This document shows, one piece after another, positions 31,835 to 40,226 of a stretch of DNA of 64,000 nucleotides (within the stretch, counting starts at the first letter, position 1; each line of letters opens with the position of its first letter). The notes under the pieces were generated by a model. The model was not told where the DNA came from and ran no database searches. It saw nothing but the letters and a program-made list of their open reading frames with translations. Where the stretch lies: contig NZ_JABBEA010000015.1 in assembly GCF_012912005.1 (NCBI RefSeq), positions 79,006 through 143,005 of the forward strand, given 5' to 3'. Source of the stretch: Paenibacillus sp. SZ31 (GTDB lineage: Bacteria; Bacillota; Bacilli; Paenibacillales; Paenibacillaceae). The position numbers were made by a program, and so were the translations under genes.

Positions 31835-32092
31835 ATGCAATGGAAGGAAGTTCAGGAGCGATTCCCTAATGAATGGGTCGTTTTTGAGGCAACCAAGGCG
31901 CATTCTAGAGAAGGCCAGCGTTATATTGAAGAGATGGCAGTGATTGATTCATTTGATGATTCTACGAAGGCACTAAAACGTTATGGTGAATTGCATCAGG
32001 AAGATCCCAGAAGGGAATACTGCTTTTTTCACACTTCACGTCCAGAAGTTGTGGCAAGAGAACGATATGTTGGTATGAGAGGTCCTCGATGA
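31835..32092 (+). CDS. Small conserved-looking protein coupled to a retropepsin-like gene
   Basis: An 85-residue soluble protein beginning MQWKEVQERFPNEWVVFEAT, with an alternating charged pattern and the tail YCFFHTSRPEVVARERYVGM. I do not recognise a named family. CTGGAGGTG precedes the ATG. Its stop overlaps the start of the next gene by four bases (ATGA), so the two are translated together and probably act together. Confidence 0.78.
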   Translation: MQWKEVQERFPNEWVVFEATKAHSREGQRYIEEMAVIDSFDDSTKALKRYGELHQEDPRREYCFFHTSRPEVVARERYVGMRGPR

Positions 32093-32475
32093 AAATTTCA
32101 GAGATTTATGGTCTACCATTTATAAGCATAAAACTTGAATTTAGAGGAGAAGTACTACTTTTAGAAAAAGTCCTTTTGGATACTGGATCAGCCAGTACAT
32201 TGTTGAATGCAGATGTAGTTCGGGAAGTAGGAATGGTTCCTGAAGAGAATGATCTCGTTGAGATTATAAGAGGTGTAGGCGGTATAGAGTATGTTTATAC
32301 CAAGTCACTCGATTCTATAACTGTAGACGGAACAACGATTAATAATTTTCAGATTGAAATAGGAAATATGGATTATGGTTTAGAGATTGACGGAATTTTG
32401 GGATTTAATTTTATGAGACAGACTGGTGTTGTAATTAATACCAACCTGATGGAACTAAGTATAGATAAGCCATAA
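32089..32475 (+). CDS. Retropepsin-like aspartic protease domain protein
   Basis: A 128-residue protein with a single retropepsin-type domain: the catalytic motif LLDTGSASTLLN near residue 30, a flap-like region with RGVGGIEYVY, and the hydrophobic motif DGILGFNFM near residue 101. Bacterial retropepsin-like proteins need to dimerise to form an active site. No signal peptide is seen, so it is cytoplasmic. It is translationally coupled to the upstream small protein, which might be a substrate, adaptor or inhibitor. The natural role of such pairs is not known to me. Confidence 0.82.
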   Translation: MKISEIYGLPFISIKLEFRGEVLLLEKVLLDTGSASTLLNADVVREVGMVPEENDLVEIIRGVGGIEYVYTKSLDSITVDGTTINNFQIEIGNMDYGLEIDGILGFNFMRQTGVVINTNLMELSIDKP

Positions 32476-32494
32476 TTATAGAAAATAATCATAA

Positions 32495-32530
32495 AAGTGC
32501 CCTCTGGAAACAGAGGGTACTTGTGTTTTT
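32495..32530 (+). terminator. Rho-independent terminator after the retropepsin-like gene
   Basis: AAGTGCCCTCTG pairs with CAGAGGGTACTT (one wobble) around a GAAA tetraloop, followed by GTGTTTTT. Confidence 0.9.
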
Positions 32531-32629
32531 CATCAAAATAGTTCAATATTAAGATACATAACAAAAGGTGATCTACTTACAATAGGTTAGATGAACAACG
32601 GATCGCTTCATACCAGGGAGGAACAGACA

Positions 32630-33691
32630 ATGGAAATCGGAATTAGTACATTTGTGGAGACGAATCCGGATGTAAAAACAGGAGAACTTATCAGTCATGC
32701 GCAGCGCATTCGCGATGTTGTTGAAGAGATTGTTTTGGCAGATCAGGTGGGGCTGGATGTATACGGCGTGGGGGAGCATCATCGTGCTGACTACGCTGCT
32801 TCATCACCAGCTGTCATTCTGGCGGCCGCAGCTTCACAGACCAAGAATATTCGCCTGACGAGTGCGGTAACGGTGCTGTCATCACATGATCCGGTACGGG
32901 TATATCAGGATTTTGCGACACTGGACGGCATTTCGAACGGACGTGCAGAGATTATGGCAGGGCGGGGATCATTTATCGAATCGTTCCCACTGTTTGGCTA
33001 TGATCTGAATGACTACGATGAGTTATTCGACGAGAAACTGGATTTGCTGCTCAAACTGCGTGATTCGGAAAAAGTAACCTGGGAAGGCAAACACCGCCCT
33101 TCCTTTAACAATCTGGGCATCTACCCGCGCCCGGTACAGGAAAAACTTCCGGTATGGATTGGCAGTGGCGGTAATCAGGAATCCGTAGTTCGTGCAGGAT
33201 TGCTCGGTTTGCCACTGGTGCTTGCCATTATTGGTGGCCGTCCGGTACAATTCGCACCACTGGTGGAACTGTACAAGAAAGCAGCTGCACATGCAGGACA
33301 TGATGCTTCCAAGCTGACCGTTGCCTCTCATTCTCACGGCTTCATAGCCGATACAACAGACGAAGCTGTGGAGAAATTCTTCCCGCCAGCGCAAGCGGTC
33401 ATGAACATATTGGGCCGTGAACGTGGTTGGGGACACTATAGCCGTGCAACATTTGATGCAGCGCGTAGCCTTGAGGGTGCTTTGTACGTGGGAGATGTGG
33501 ATACGGTGGCTCAGAAGATTATCTATCTGCGCAAAGAAGTTGGGATTACCCGCTTCATGTTACACACTCCACTCGGAACCATGCCGCATAACGAGGTTAT
33601 GAGAGCAATCGAACTGCTTGGTAAAGAAGTTGCTCCAGTCGTGCGCAAGGAAATTGAACGTTGGGAATCCGAAAACCAAGAGGTACTTTAA
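32630..33691 (+). CDS. Luciferase-like flavin-dependent monooxygenase
   Basis: A 353-residue LLM-class protein. It shows the TIM-barrel landmarks of the family: VYGVGEHHRADYAASSPAVI near residue 44, LTSAVTVLSSHDPVRVYQDF near 80, NGRAEIMAGRGSFIESFPLF and LPVWIGSGG. Members use reduced FMN and oxygen to oxidise small organic compounds; the substrate is not predictable. I chose the ATG at 32630, with GGGAGG upstream. It is followed by a strong terminator, so it is monocistronic. Confidence 0.92.
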   Translation: MEIGISTFVETNPDVKTGELISHAQRIRDVVEEIVLADQVGLDVYGVGEHHRADYAASSPAVILAAAASQTKNIRLTSAVTVLSSHDPVRVYQDFATLDGISNGRAEIMAGRGSFIESFPLFGYDLNDYDELFDEKLDLLLKLRDSEKVTWEGKHRPSFNNLGIYPRPVQEKLPVWIGSGGNQESVVRAGLLGLPLVLAIIGGRPVQFAPLVELYKKAAAHAGHDASKLTVASHSHGFIADTTDEAVEKFFPPAQAVMNILGRERGWGHYSRATFDAARSLEGALYVGDVDTVAQKIIYLRKEVGITRFMLHTPLGTMPHNEVMRAIELLGKEVAPVVRKEIERWESENQEVL

Positions 33692-33735
33692 TCGGCTGAA
33701 GGTCGATACGGATATAGAATAGAGCGAACAAAGAA

Positions 33736-33785
33736 AAAAAGGAGCATGTCCTCGGCGTATTACGCCAACGGATATGCTCCTTTTT
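33736..33785 (+). terminator. Terminator between the LLM gene and the TetR gene
   Basis: AAAAAGGAGCAT at 33736 pairs with ATGCTCC and TTTTT ending at 33785; the interior pairs GGCG with CGCC. Both sides are T/A-rich, so it works in both directions. Confidence 0.9.
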
Positions 33786-33828
33786 CGTTTATCTTATATA
33801 AGCTTCTAACACATCACCGACTTCATGC

Positions 33829-34488
33829 TTATCCATTCGCAGATGTACTCACAAGGGAGTGTATAACCATGGACAACGTATGATCATAGAGGGTTTTGGC
33901 AGCTTCTTCGCTCTCAATATGGCCTCCCAAGTACAGATGAATTACTCCGTGTAAGGGGGCCCAGATCATTCGTACCGCAAGCAGGGGATCTTGCACCTGA
34001 ATCATTCCCTGTTCAATGGCGATCTCCACCAAGGCAGATACTTGTTTCAGTGCAGTCGCAGTTCCCTGCAAAGTCTCTCCATCTGGCTTGAATTCGGAAA
34101 AAGACCCTCCAAACATCAGCTGATAGAAGCTGGATTGAGAAATGCCGAAGTCCCAGTAGACGTAGGCGAGATCACGGAAATATTGTTCGAACGAGGCCTG
34201 CCGGGGGATATCTTCAAAATATTGGGCCATAAGGGAGCATCCCTCTAAATATAAATGTTTGGCTAACCCTTCTTTTTTACCGAAGAGATTATATATGATT
34301 TTGGTGGAGCACTCCATGCGTTCAGCTACCCGGCGTACCGTGACAGCTTCTGGTCCATGCTCTTGCAGTAGAGCAGCAGCAGCATGCACAATATTTTGCC
34401 GCAGATTATCCGAGTGCTGGAGTCTGGCTTCCTGAAAGGTTGTTACCGTATGTGCAGATTCCGTGGAACCCGAATTAAGATCCTTCAT
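33829..34488 (-). CDS. TetR-family transcriptional regulator
   Basis: A 219-residue regulator. The helix-turn-helix is at about residues 25-75 (IVHAAAALLQEHGPEAVTVR, VAERMECSTKIIYNLFGKKE). The C-terminal ligand domain (from about 80) resembles TetR_C/WHG-type domains, with FYQLMFGG and WAPLHGVIHLYLGG. I chose the ATG at 34488 because GAGG then lies nine bases upstream; the ATG three codons earlier abuts it. It is divergent from an SDR gene, and two copies of the same dyad lie between, so it probably represses both itself and the SDR. Confidence 0.9.
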   Translation of the reverse strand: MKDLNSGSTESAHTVTTFQEARLQHSDNLRQNIVHAAAALLQEHGPEAVTVRRVAERMECSTKIIYNLFGKKEGLAKHLYLEGCSLMAQYFEDIPRQASFEQYFRDLAYVYWDFGISQSSFYQLMFGGSFSEFKPDGETLQGTATALKQVSALVEIAIEQGMIQVQDPLLAVRMIWAPLHGVIHLYLGGHIESEEAAKTLYDHTLSMVIHSLVSTSANG

Positions 34489-34523
34489 TAATTTCATCCT
34501 CGTAACCGTATTGTTGTTGAACA

Positions 34524-34536
34524 GAAACTATGTTTC
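34524..34536. promoter_or_regulatory. TetR operator candidate 1
   Basis: GAAAC-TAT-GTTTC, 36 bp upstream of the TetR start, in the context ACAGAAAC...GTTTCCT that is shared with the second copy. Confidence 0.6.
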
Positions 34537-34679
34537 CTTTTCCTATGGTCATTCTACTGTTTTACGCCGGATAACGTCAATTTAATCCGGATGTAGAAAG
34601 TAAGTACCATGATCTAAATTCAAATGTAACAGATACAATTTGACAGATCCATAGAATCTGGTTACGATGATTCTATACA

Positions 34680-34692
34680 GAAACGTTGTTTC
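34680..34692. promoter_or_regulatory. TetR operator candidate 2
   Basis: GAAAC-GTT-GTTTC, 47 bp upstream of the SDR start. Same dyad and flanks as copy 1, so each of the divergent genes has its own site. Confidence 0.6.
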
Positions 34693-34738
34693 CTAATGAA
34701 AACAAGTGTTCAAACTACGCTTAGAGGATGGATGAGAG

Positions 34739-35554
34739 ATGATAAAGGATCAGCATCAATGGGTACTTATTACAGGTGCTTCTTCAGGTATTGGGGAAAT
34801 TTTTGCACTCGAAATGGCTTCCAAGGGTAAAAATATCGTGCTGGTGGCCAGAACAGAGTCCAAACTGAATCAATTGGCAGAACGTATAGAACGTACATAT
34901 CAAGTAAGGGCTGAGGTAATCGTATCGGATCTTTCCGAGGTAGAGGCACCTCAGAACGTATATGAGGAATGTCAGAATCGGGGAATACACATCGATATAC
35001 TGATCAACAATGCGGGATTTGCTACCCATGGATTATTTGAACAACTGGATGGCTCCCGGCAGCAGGAGGAGATTATGTTGAACGTGCTCGCCTTGACGAA
35101 CATGACGCATCTTTTCTTGCCAGGCATGTTGCAGAAGAAAAATGGTGCTGTCATTAATGTGTCTTCGACGGCTGCCTTTCAACCTGATCCGTATATGGCT
35201 GTGTATGGAGCGACGAAGGCATTTGTACTTTCTTTTACAGAGGCATTGTACGAAGAAAATAGGAAGCGTGGCGTTCAGTTCTTAGCGCTATGTCCGGGTT
35301 CAACTGAGACTTCGTTCTTTGATGTCGTAGGTGCTGATGAAGCCTCCGTGGGCAAACGTGATACACCTGAGCATGTCGTGGCCGTGGCCATGAGGGCACT
35401 GGCGTCAGGCAAACCTTATGCTGTGCCCGGGGCGAGGAATTACTGGACAGCGCAGTTCACCCGCCTCATACCACGCAAGTCCATGTTGCGAATCGTAGGG
35501 ATTATGCTCGGTCCACGTTCCAAGGGTGGTGAACCAGAAAAAGTACAAGCCTAA
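34739..35554 (+). CDS. Short-chain dehydrogenase (DltE/YqjQ-like)
   Basis: A 271-residue SDR with the cofactor motif TGASSGIG near residue 14, NNAG near 88, the catalytic serine in VSSTAAF and YGATKAF (YxxxK) near residue 158, followed by CPGSTETSFF. The C-terminal basic segment after residue 220 is typical of the DltE-like subgroup and may touch the membrane. The substrate is unknown. Expression is probably under the divergent TetR regulator. The gene is convergent with the TerD-vWA gene after only 22 bases. Confidence 0.92.
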   Translation: MIKDQHQWVLITGASSGIGEIFALEMASKGKNIVLVARTESKLNQLAERIERTYQVRAEVIVSDLSEVEAPQNVYEECQNRGIHIDILINNAGFATHGLFEQLDGSRQQEEIMLNVLALTNMTHLFLPGMLQKKNGAVINVSSTAAFQPDPYMAVYGATKAFVLSFTEALYEENRKRGVQFLALCPGSTETSFFDVVGADEASVGKRDTPEHVVAVAMRALASGKPYAVPGARNYWTAQFTRLIPRKSMLRIVGIMLGPRSKGGEPEKVQA

Positions 35555-35576
35555 TAGTGATGGTAGTGTGAAAGCT

Positions 35577-36884
35577 TTAGGCCAAAATGCCTTTGGCCCG
35601 AGCTTCCTTTATCCAGTCTGGAAATTCAGTAAGTAGACGATCGTACAATTCTTCATCGCTGATCTTGGAGATGTCGTCCAGTGCAAAAAAGTCAGCATTA
35701 TCGATGAAACGTCCAGTCATATCATCAAGATTCTCCAGAATACCGTAATTGGCTTGTCCCAGGCCGACGAATTGCCAGAACAGGTTTTTGGTTGAGCTTT
35801 CGGTAATAAGCCGCATAATCTTCCCTTTTTGACTGACTCCACCATCGCTAAAAAAGATAATATACGTTGGAATCTTCACATTGGGTTCCTCGATCGTGTA
35901 TTTGCGAATGACATCCTGCATCACAGGAGGTTCGTTATTGGTACCGCCTTTGCTTCCCAGCGTATATGTGCGTTCAATATAATTCTCGAAATCCCTGGCG
36001 GTGACGCTAGGTGCACGCAAGAAGTCTTTGGCGAAGAACCAGACGTCCAGCTCTCCGTTATCATCAAACGCTGATGCAATCGCCAGGATACGCTCGAAGG
36101 CTTCTTGCACGATGCCTTTGCGATACAAATGGTACATGGAGCCTGATGCATCAAATACAACGGCAACACGTGCCTGTATAGGTTCGATCTTTTTCTTTTG
36201 CAGAGACAGGGTTACTTTACGCTTGAGGAGATCGATCTTGGTCAGGTTAAGCGGAGGATGATTCGTATTTGGTGCAGCAACAGGTACCAAGACTTCTGGA
36301 GAGGACGCTGCTACTTCAGCTTGTGCGGTGAGAAGGACCTGTTCAGCTTCCGAGGTGTCGTTACTCTCGATCTCAACACCAAATGACTCTGCCAGCGGCT
36401 GCAACCCACCAAAGAAACCTCGTCCAATCGCACGAACTTTGAATCCGTCACGATACTTATAGATTTCAATGAAAATAAGCGCTGTTTCCGCAGTGACCTG
36501 CGTGATCTCGTAGGTAATCTGCTGGGAACCAGCTCGTACAATTGCCTGACATGCCTGAACATTGGCGAATGTGCCTCCCGCATCCAGAGTAGCCGTAAAC
36601 ACACATTTTTCTACAGGAGCCTGCCGTAATTGATTCGTATCCAGTACAAAAGAGGATTTCAGTTCCTCTGCCTGTTGCAGAAGTACACTGTGGTGCGGAT
36701 CGGCCTTCTGATTATAGAAAACAAAATAGTCGTCGGATGGCACGTTTCCCTCTTCGTTCACCATAAAGCAGCTAACATCCAAGGGAGAAGGAGATGATGT
36801 ACACTGAATGGTGACCTGAAGTTGGGCGGATTCGTTGATGCTGGTATTCTGGCCTGTGTTTAAGTAGATGAACGAATCTGTCAT
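35577..36884 (-). CDS. TerD-vWA (TerF-like) stress protein
   Basis: A 435-residue two-domain protein. Residues about 1-185 form a TerD-like domain (FIYLNTGQNTSINESAQLQV, DDYFVFYNQ, FIEIYKYRDGFKVRAIGRGF). Residues about 225-430 form a von Willebrand A domain with the MIDAS motif VVFDASGSM near residue 243, a Thr in SKGGTNNEP and FFSDGG. TerD domains bind calcium; TerF-like proteins belong to tellurite/phage/stress resistance clusters, but no other ter gene is present here. I chose the ATG at 36884 (MTDSFIYLN), with GAGAGG 11 bases upstream. Confidence 0.88.
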   Translation of the reverse strand: MTDSFIYLNTGQNTSINESAQLQVTIQCTSSPSPLDVSCFMVNEEGNVPSDDYFVFYNQKADPHHSVLLQQAEELKSSFVLDTNQLRQAPVEKCVFTATLDAGGTFANVQACQAIVRAGSQQITYEITQVTAETALIFIEIYKYRDGFKVRAIGRGFFGGLQPLAESFGVEIESNDTSEAEQVLLTAQAEVAASSPEVLVPVAAPNTNHPPLNLTKIDLLKRKVTLSLQKKKIEPIQARVAVVFDASGSMYHLYRKGIVQEAFERILAIASAFDDNGELDVWFFAKDFLRAPSVTARDFENYIERTYTLGSKGGTNNEPPVMQDVIRKYTIEEPNVKIPTYIIFFSDGGVSQKGKIMRLITESSTKNLFWQFVGLGQANYGILENLDDMTGRFIDNADFFALDDISKISDEELYDRLLTEFPDWIKEARAKGILA

Positions 36885-36988
36885 AATCGGATGCGCCTCT
36901 CTTCTCCAATATAATGGTTGAAAATGTACAGTAACAAGATCGATTCTGAGACAAATGTTTCCATAAGTCAATCATATATCCGGTATTC

Positions 36989-37453
36989 CTACGTCTGCTC
37001 TGACTCGTACTTTTCCCGATGCTCTTTCTTCATCTTCACATAGTCTGGATCGGTCTTCGCAATCTCCCATTGCGCTTTGAATATAGCCGCGGCTGCTGCC
37101 TTCACCTTATCATTCTGATAGGGCAAGATTGAGCCATCCTCCTTCGAATATTTGCGTCCTCCTTTGTGATTCGTATACCGTCTGGCCCGTGTATAGCCCA
37201 TCTGGAGAAATTTGCGAGCCATATCCATACCCACGAAATCTCCCTTTTTCTTATATTCCAAAAATAGTTCATAGATCTTCTCCGATGACTCTGTCGCAAT
37301 CTCGGGTGTTTTAAACCGCCAGTGTGGCAGAATCTCGCCTTTGTACGGCTCTACCATCAGAACACCCTGCTCGCCCCGGCCTACGGTGTACAGCTCAGGA
37401 TGTTTGCGCAGATCCAACTCGTCATAATTGAGACTGTAATCAAATTTTTTCAT
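36989..37453 (-). CDS. DUF4385 family protein
   Basis: A 154-residue soluble basic protein. The sequence FDYSLNYDELDLRKHPELYT followed by GRGEQGVLMVEPYKGEILPHWRFKTP, and GMDMARKFLQMGYTRARRYTNHKGGR, is what I recall of DUF4385. The function is unknown. I chose the ATG at 37453, with AAGGAGGGTG upstream. The TerD-vWA gene follows on the same strand after about 100 bases. Confidence 0.85.
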   Translation of the reverse strand: MKKFDYSLNYDELDLRKHPELYTVGRGEQGVLMVEPYKGEILPHWRFKTPEIATESSEKIYELFLEYKKKGDFVGMDMARKFLQMGYTRARRYTNHKGGRKYSKEDGSILPYQNDKVKAAAAAIFKAQWEIAKTDPDYVKMKKEHREKYESEQT

Positions 37454-37548
37454 GTATACACCCTCCTTGATAGGGATTACCCCGATTCTGATCCAACATG
37501 CACGGTTAATGGGGAACAATAGAACGAATTACACAGGAGGGATACCGT

Positions 37549-38016
37549 ATGGGAATGTCCGGCAGATATCTTGTGGTCACGAAGGAGCTCATGGAATCCA
37601 TCAAGTCAGGCGAGGTTAGTTTGCATGATTGTGCAGTGGATCTGGATATTGATAAAACGTGGCAGATGCTTCAATTTACGTTGAACGGTAATCTTGTACA
37701 GGGGGAGCCGCCTCTCGGTTATGTGGTGCCGCTCGCAGGTGAGCAGTACGTGGGAAACTATTCGGACATGGATCTGTTCTTGCTTAGTAACGAGCAGGTG
37801 CTGGAGGCCTACATGGCACTGGAACAGCTCACACCGGAGGAATTAAAGCAGCGGTATAGTTTGGACCAGATGATCGCTGAAGGCGTCTATCCAGTCATGG
37901 AAGATTGGGATGCAGAAGAGACATTTCAGGAGATCGTTCAGACCGTGGATCATATCCAGGCCTTGTTTCAGGCAACGGCTGAAAGTGGAAACGGGATCGT
38001 CTTTTATGTTTTCTAA
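37549..38016 (+). CDS. YfbM/DUF1877 family protein
   Basis: A 155-residue soluble acidic protein starting MGMSGRYLVVTKELMESIKS, with DIDKTWQMLQFTLNG in the middle and a C-terminal helix ending GIVFYVF. The pattern (short helical start, DKxWxxLHF-like motif, PLGYVVPLAGE, late LDQMIAEGVYP) is typical of DUF1877 proteins such as E. coli YfbM. The function is unknown. AGGAGGGAT precedes the ATG. It is divergent from the DUF4385 gene. Confidence 0.82.
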   Translation: MGMSGRYLVVTKELMESIKSGEVSLHDCAVDLDIDKTWQMLQFTLNGNLVQGEPPLGYVVPLAGEQYVGNYSDMDLFLLSNEQVLEAYMALEQLTPEELKQRYSLDQMIAEGVYPVMEDWDAEETFQEIVQTVDHIQALFQATAESGNGIVFYVF

Positions 38017-38152
38017 GTGAGTACTGAAATAATGATGGAAAATGGTGGGCCGCCGCTGAGACAGGTTTGAACTGTGCCTATTCGGGTTATTGATAGACAC
38101 AAGGCTCAGGCCTTGATGACATGACAACCCGGTAGAAGAGAGGGAATGCGAT

Positions 38153-38281
38153 ATGACACAGGATCAGAACGAAGAGAACAAAGCGATTCAAGAGGACGAG
38201 CCGGATCAATTCGAGACTCCCGTAACTGCGGAAGATGAAGAATCTGATGAGAAATCTGCAGAAGATCAAGAGCAAGAATAA
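38153..38281 (+). CDS. Small highly acidic protein (42 residues)
   Basis: A 42-codon frame with an AGAGAGGG ribosome binding site, starting MTQDQNEENKAIQEDE and ending EKSAEDQEQE. About 40% of residues are Asp or Glu, so it should be intrinsically disordered. It sits between the DUF1877 gene and a terminator. I recognise no family; the site, the base usage and the terminator are the reasons to believe it. Confidence 0.6.
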   Translation: MTQDQNEENKAIQEDEPDQFETPVTAEDEESDEKSAEDQEQE

Positions 38282-38348
38282 CTTCTAGCGTTGCATAATG
38301 AAGCAGGATGTTTTATCGAAACTTATGATATGCTGAAATATAGATAGA

Positions 38349-38390
38349 CCAGAGGTCGGACATGTTCCGGCCTTTTGGTTTATTTTTTTG
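38349..38390 (+). terminator. Rho-independent terminator
   Basis: CCAGAGGTCGGA pairs with TCCGGCCTTTTGG around CATGT, followed by TTTATTTTTTT. Confidence 0.85.
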
Positions 38391-38462
38391 CGTATCCGTT
38401 TACAAGAATTACCTGTACCTTCATAATGGGAATGAACCATATTTTTCTAAGGAGGAGATCAT

Positions 38463-39998
38463 ATTACGAATCGAAAGTTAGTCCAATGGATGGCAGTGCC
38501 ACTAGTACTATTAATGGTTATTCTTACAGGATGTCAGGCTGTGGGTGGAGTAGATGTTGGCAAAGCCATGGCTAATGGCGCGAGTATCAAGTCCGGTGAA
38601 TCCAGACAATCCATGAATATAAACATAGAACCGGCTACGGATTTGGCTACAGAGAAAGACCTTGAAATGATTGAACTTATTAATTCCATATCCTTGGATA
38701 TTGATCAAGCCAAAATGAAAGATGCGAAGACAGCATCGATCAAAGGTACATTCAGCATGGAGGGAACGAAGCTACCTTTCCACCTGTCCATGAATGAGTC
38801 CCAATTGGTCATTGATCTGGACGGAGCCCAGAAACCGCTGTACATATCTCTGGATGCGTTCCAAGATGCACAAGCGCTTCCGATGGTAGATACGAAGGCC
38901 CTGGAGAAGCAACTCGAGGAGCTTTCCCCGAAACTGTTCTCTTTTGTCCTGAAGCACCTATCCAATCCGAAGAATATTTCCGTGACTCCGGTACAGGAAT
39001 CTGTGAATGGCGAAGCGCTTAGCCTCTCCAAGCTGCATCTGGAAGTGAGTGGTGAAGAGATGCTTGCCATGGTTAAACCGTTCCTGACAAGTATTTCGAA
39101 GGATGAGCAAGGACTGAAAGATCTGATTGGAGATCTGTACGATGTGTTCTACCCTGTACTTGAAGCCGTGAATGAGGTTGAAGGTGGGGGAGACGAAACG
39201 CTGAATTCCATCGTTCCTGAATCGAAAGATGAGGCTGTGGCTTCACTATATGCCATGATCAAAGTGGGACTGGACAGTATGCTGGTCAATTATGATCAGG
39301 AGCTGAACAACCTGTTGAATGAGGACCCTGATTTGAAAACGCTGTTTGGCACAGAAACCAAACTGAAATTGGACTTCTATCTCGACAGCAAGCTGGATAT
39401 CCGCAAACAGAACTTTGAGCTTAAAGTGGCAATACCTGCTTCCGACGAACTACCGTTGAAATCCGTAACCGTAAGCGGAGACAGTGAACAGTGGAATATT
39501 GGTGGTACGGTTGCAGTCGATGAAGTGGATGTATCCGGCGGCGTTATGGATCTGATGAAGGATGATATTACGCCTGGACAGATGCTGCGCAATTTTGATT
39601 CCAATTCACTGGCATACCAATTGCTGAAAGATGAAGCTGGAATCACGAGTAAAAGTGTAGTGCTCTTCCAGGATGATGAATACGCCGGGGCGATCACCGT
39701 TAAGAATACAACATTTGTTCCGCTTCGCTACGTGTCTGAAGAATTGGATGCTGAAGTGAAATGGACCAAAGGCTCGAACCAAATCGTTGTCATTGACGAC
39801 ATTACTGGTGATGAGATTGTCCTGACCGTAGGTTCCAAGAAGGCAACCGTTGCTGGTAAAGAAGTAACTATGGTGGAATCCGCCTATGTAGGCAAGGACG
39901 GCAAAACGTATGTACCGCTGCGCTTTGTGGCTGAATCCCTTGGGGCTACTGTAGATAAAGAACAAGAAACAGGCTGGATTTACATTGACCGTCCTTAA
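38463..39998 (+). CDS. Lipoprotein with copper-amine-oxidase-type stalk domain; apparent ATT start
   Basis: A 511-residue lipoprotein. Reading from ATT at 38463 gives MTNRKLVQWMAVPLVLLMV then ILTGC, a complete lipoprotein signal peptide with basic N-region and lipobox. GGAGG lies exactly 7 bases before this ATT. The first in-frame ATG (38490) has no ribosome binding site and loses the basic residues. Residues about 30-375 form a helical/beta region with no family I can name. The last 130 residues form the stalk domain (NTTFVPLRYVSEELDAEVKW, then KTYVPLRFVAESLGATVD), found on many Paenibacillus envelope proteins. It is attached to the outer face of the membrane; the function is unknown. Confidence 0.82.
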   Translation: MTNRKLVQWMAVPLVLLMVILTGCQAVGGVDVGKAMANGASIKSGESRQSMNINIEPATDLATEKDLEMIELINSISLDIDQAKMKDAKTASIKGTFSMEGTKLPFHLSMNESQLVIDLDGAQKPLYISLDAFQDAQALPMVDTKALEKQLEELSPKLFSFVLKHLSNPKNISVTPVQESVNGEALSLSKLHLEVSGEEMLAMVKPFLTSISKDEQGLKDLIGDLYDVFYPVLEAVNEVEGGGDETLNSIVPESKDEAVASLYAMIKVGLDSMLVNYDQELNNLLNEDPDLKTLFGTETKLKLDFYLDSKLDIRKQNFELKVAIPASDELPLKSVTVSGDSEQWNIGGTVAVDEVDVSGGVMDLMKDDITPGQMLRNFDSNSLAYQLLKDEAGITSKSVVLFQDDEYAGAITVKNTTFVPLRYVSEELDAEVKWTKGSNQIVVIDDITGDEIVLTVGSKKATVAGKEVTMVESAYVGKDGKTYVPLRFVAESLGATVDKEQETGWIYIDRP

Positions 39999-40030
39999 GT
40001 TCTTATGACTTAAAAATAACGAAATGCATG

Positions 40031-40061
40031 GGGAGTGCCTCTATTGGAGGTGCTCCTCTTT
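40031..40061 (+). terminator. Rho-independent terminator after the stalk lipoprotein
   Basis: GGAGTGCCTC (40032) pairs with GAGGTGCTCC (40047), two wobbles, then TCTTTGTTG. Confidence 0.75.
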
Positions 40062-40124
40062 GTTGTGTCATCCCAGGTCACACGAATGGCAGGACGAATA
40101 TAGAAGCATACTAATCTGGTTGAG

Positions 40125-40226
40125 ATGCTGGTGGTAACAGATCCCCGTCTGATAGAGCAAATGAAGAAACGGGTACTTAGTATGGAGGATGTCAAAAACA
40201 AGCATAGGGAGGTCTATGGATTATGA
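40125..40226 (+). pseudogene. 33-codon remnant or leader ORF overlapping the SDR start
   Basis: A short frame, MLVVTDPRLIEQMKKRVLSM to HREVYGL, with a stop codon upstream in frame and no ribosome binding site. Its TGA overlaps the SDR ATG by four bases. It reads like the end of a longer protein. It could be a gene remnant or a coupled leader; I recognise no parent. Confidence 0.3.
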
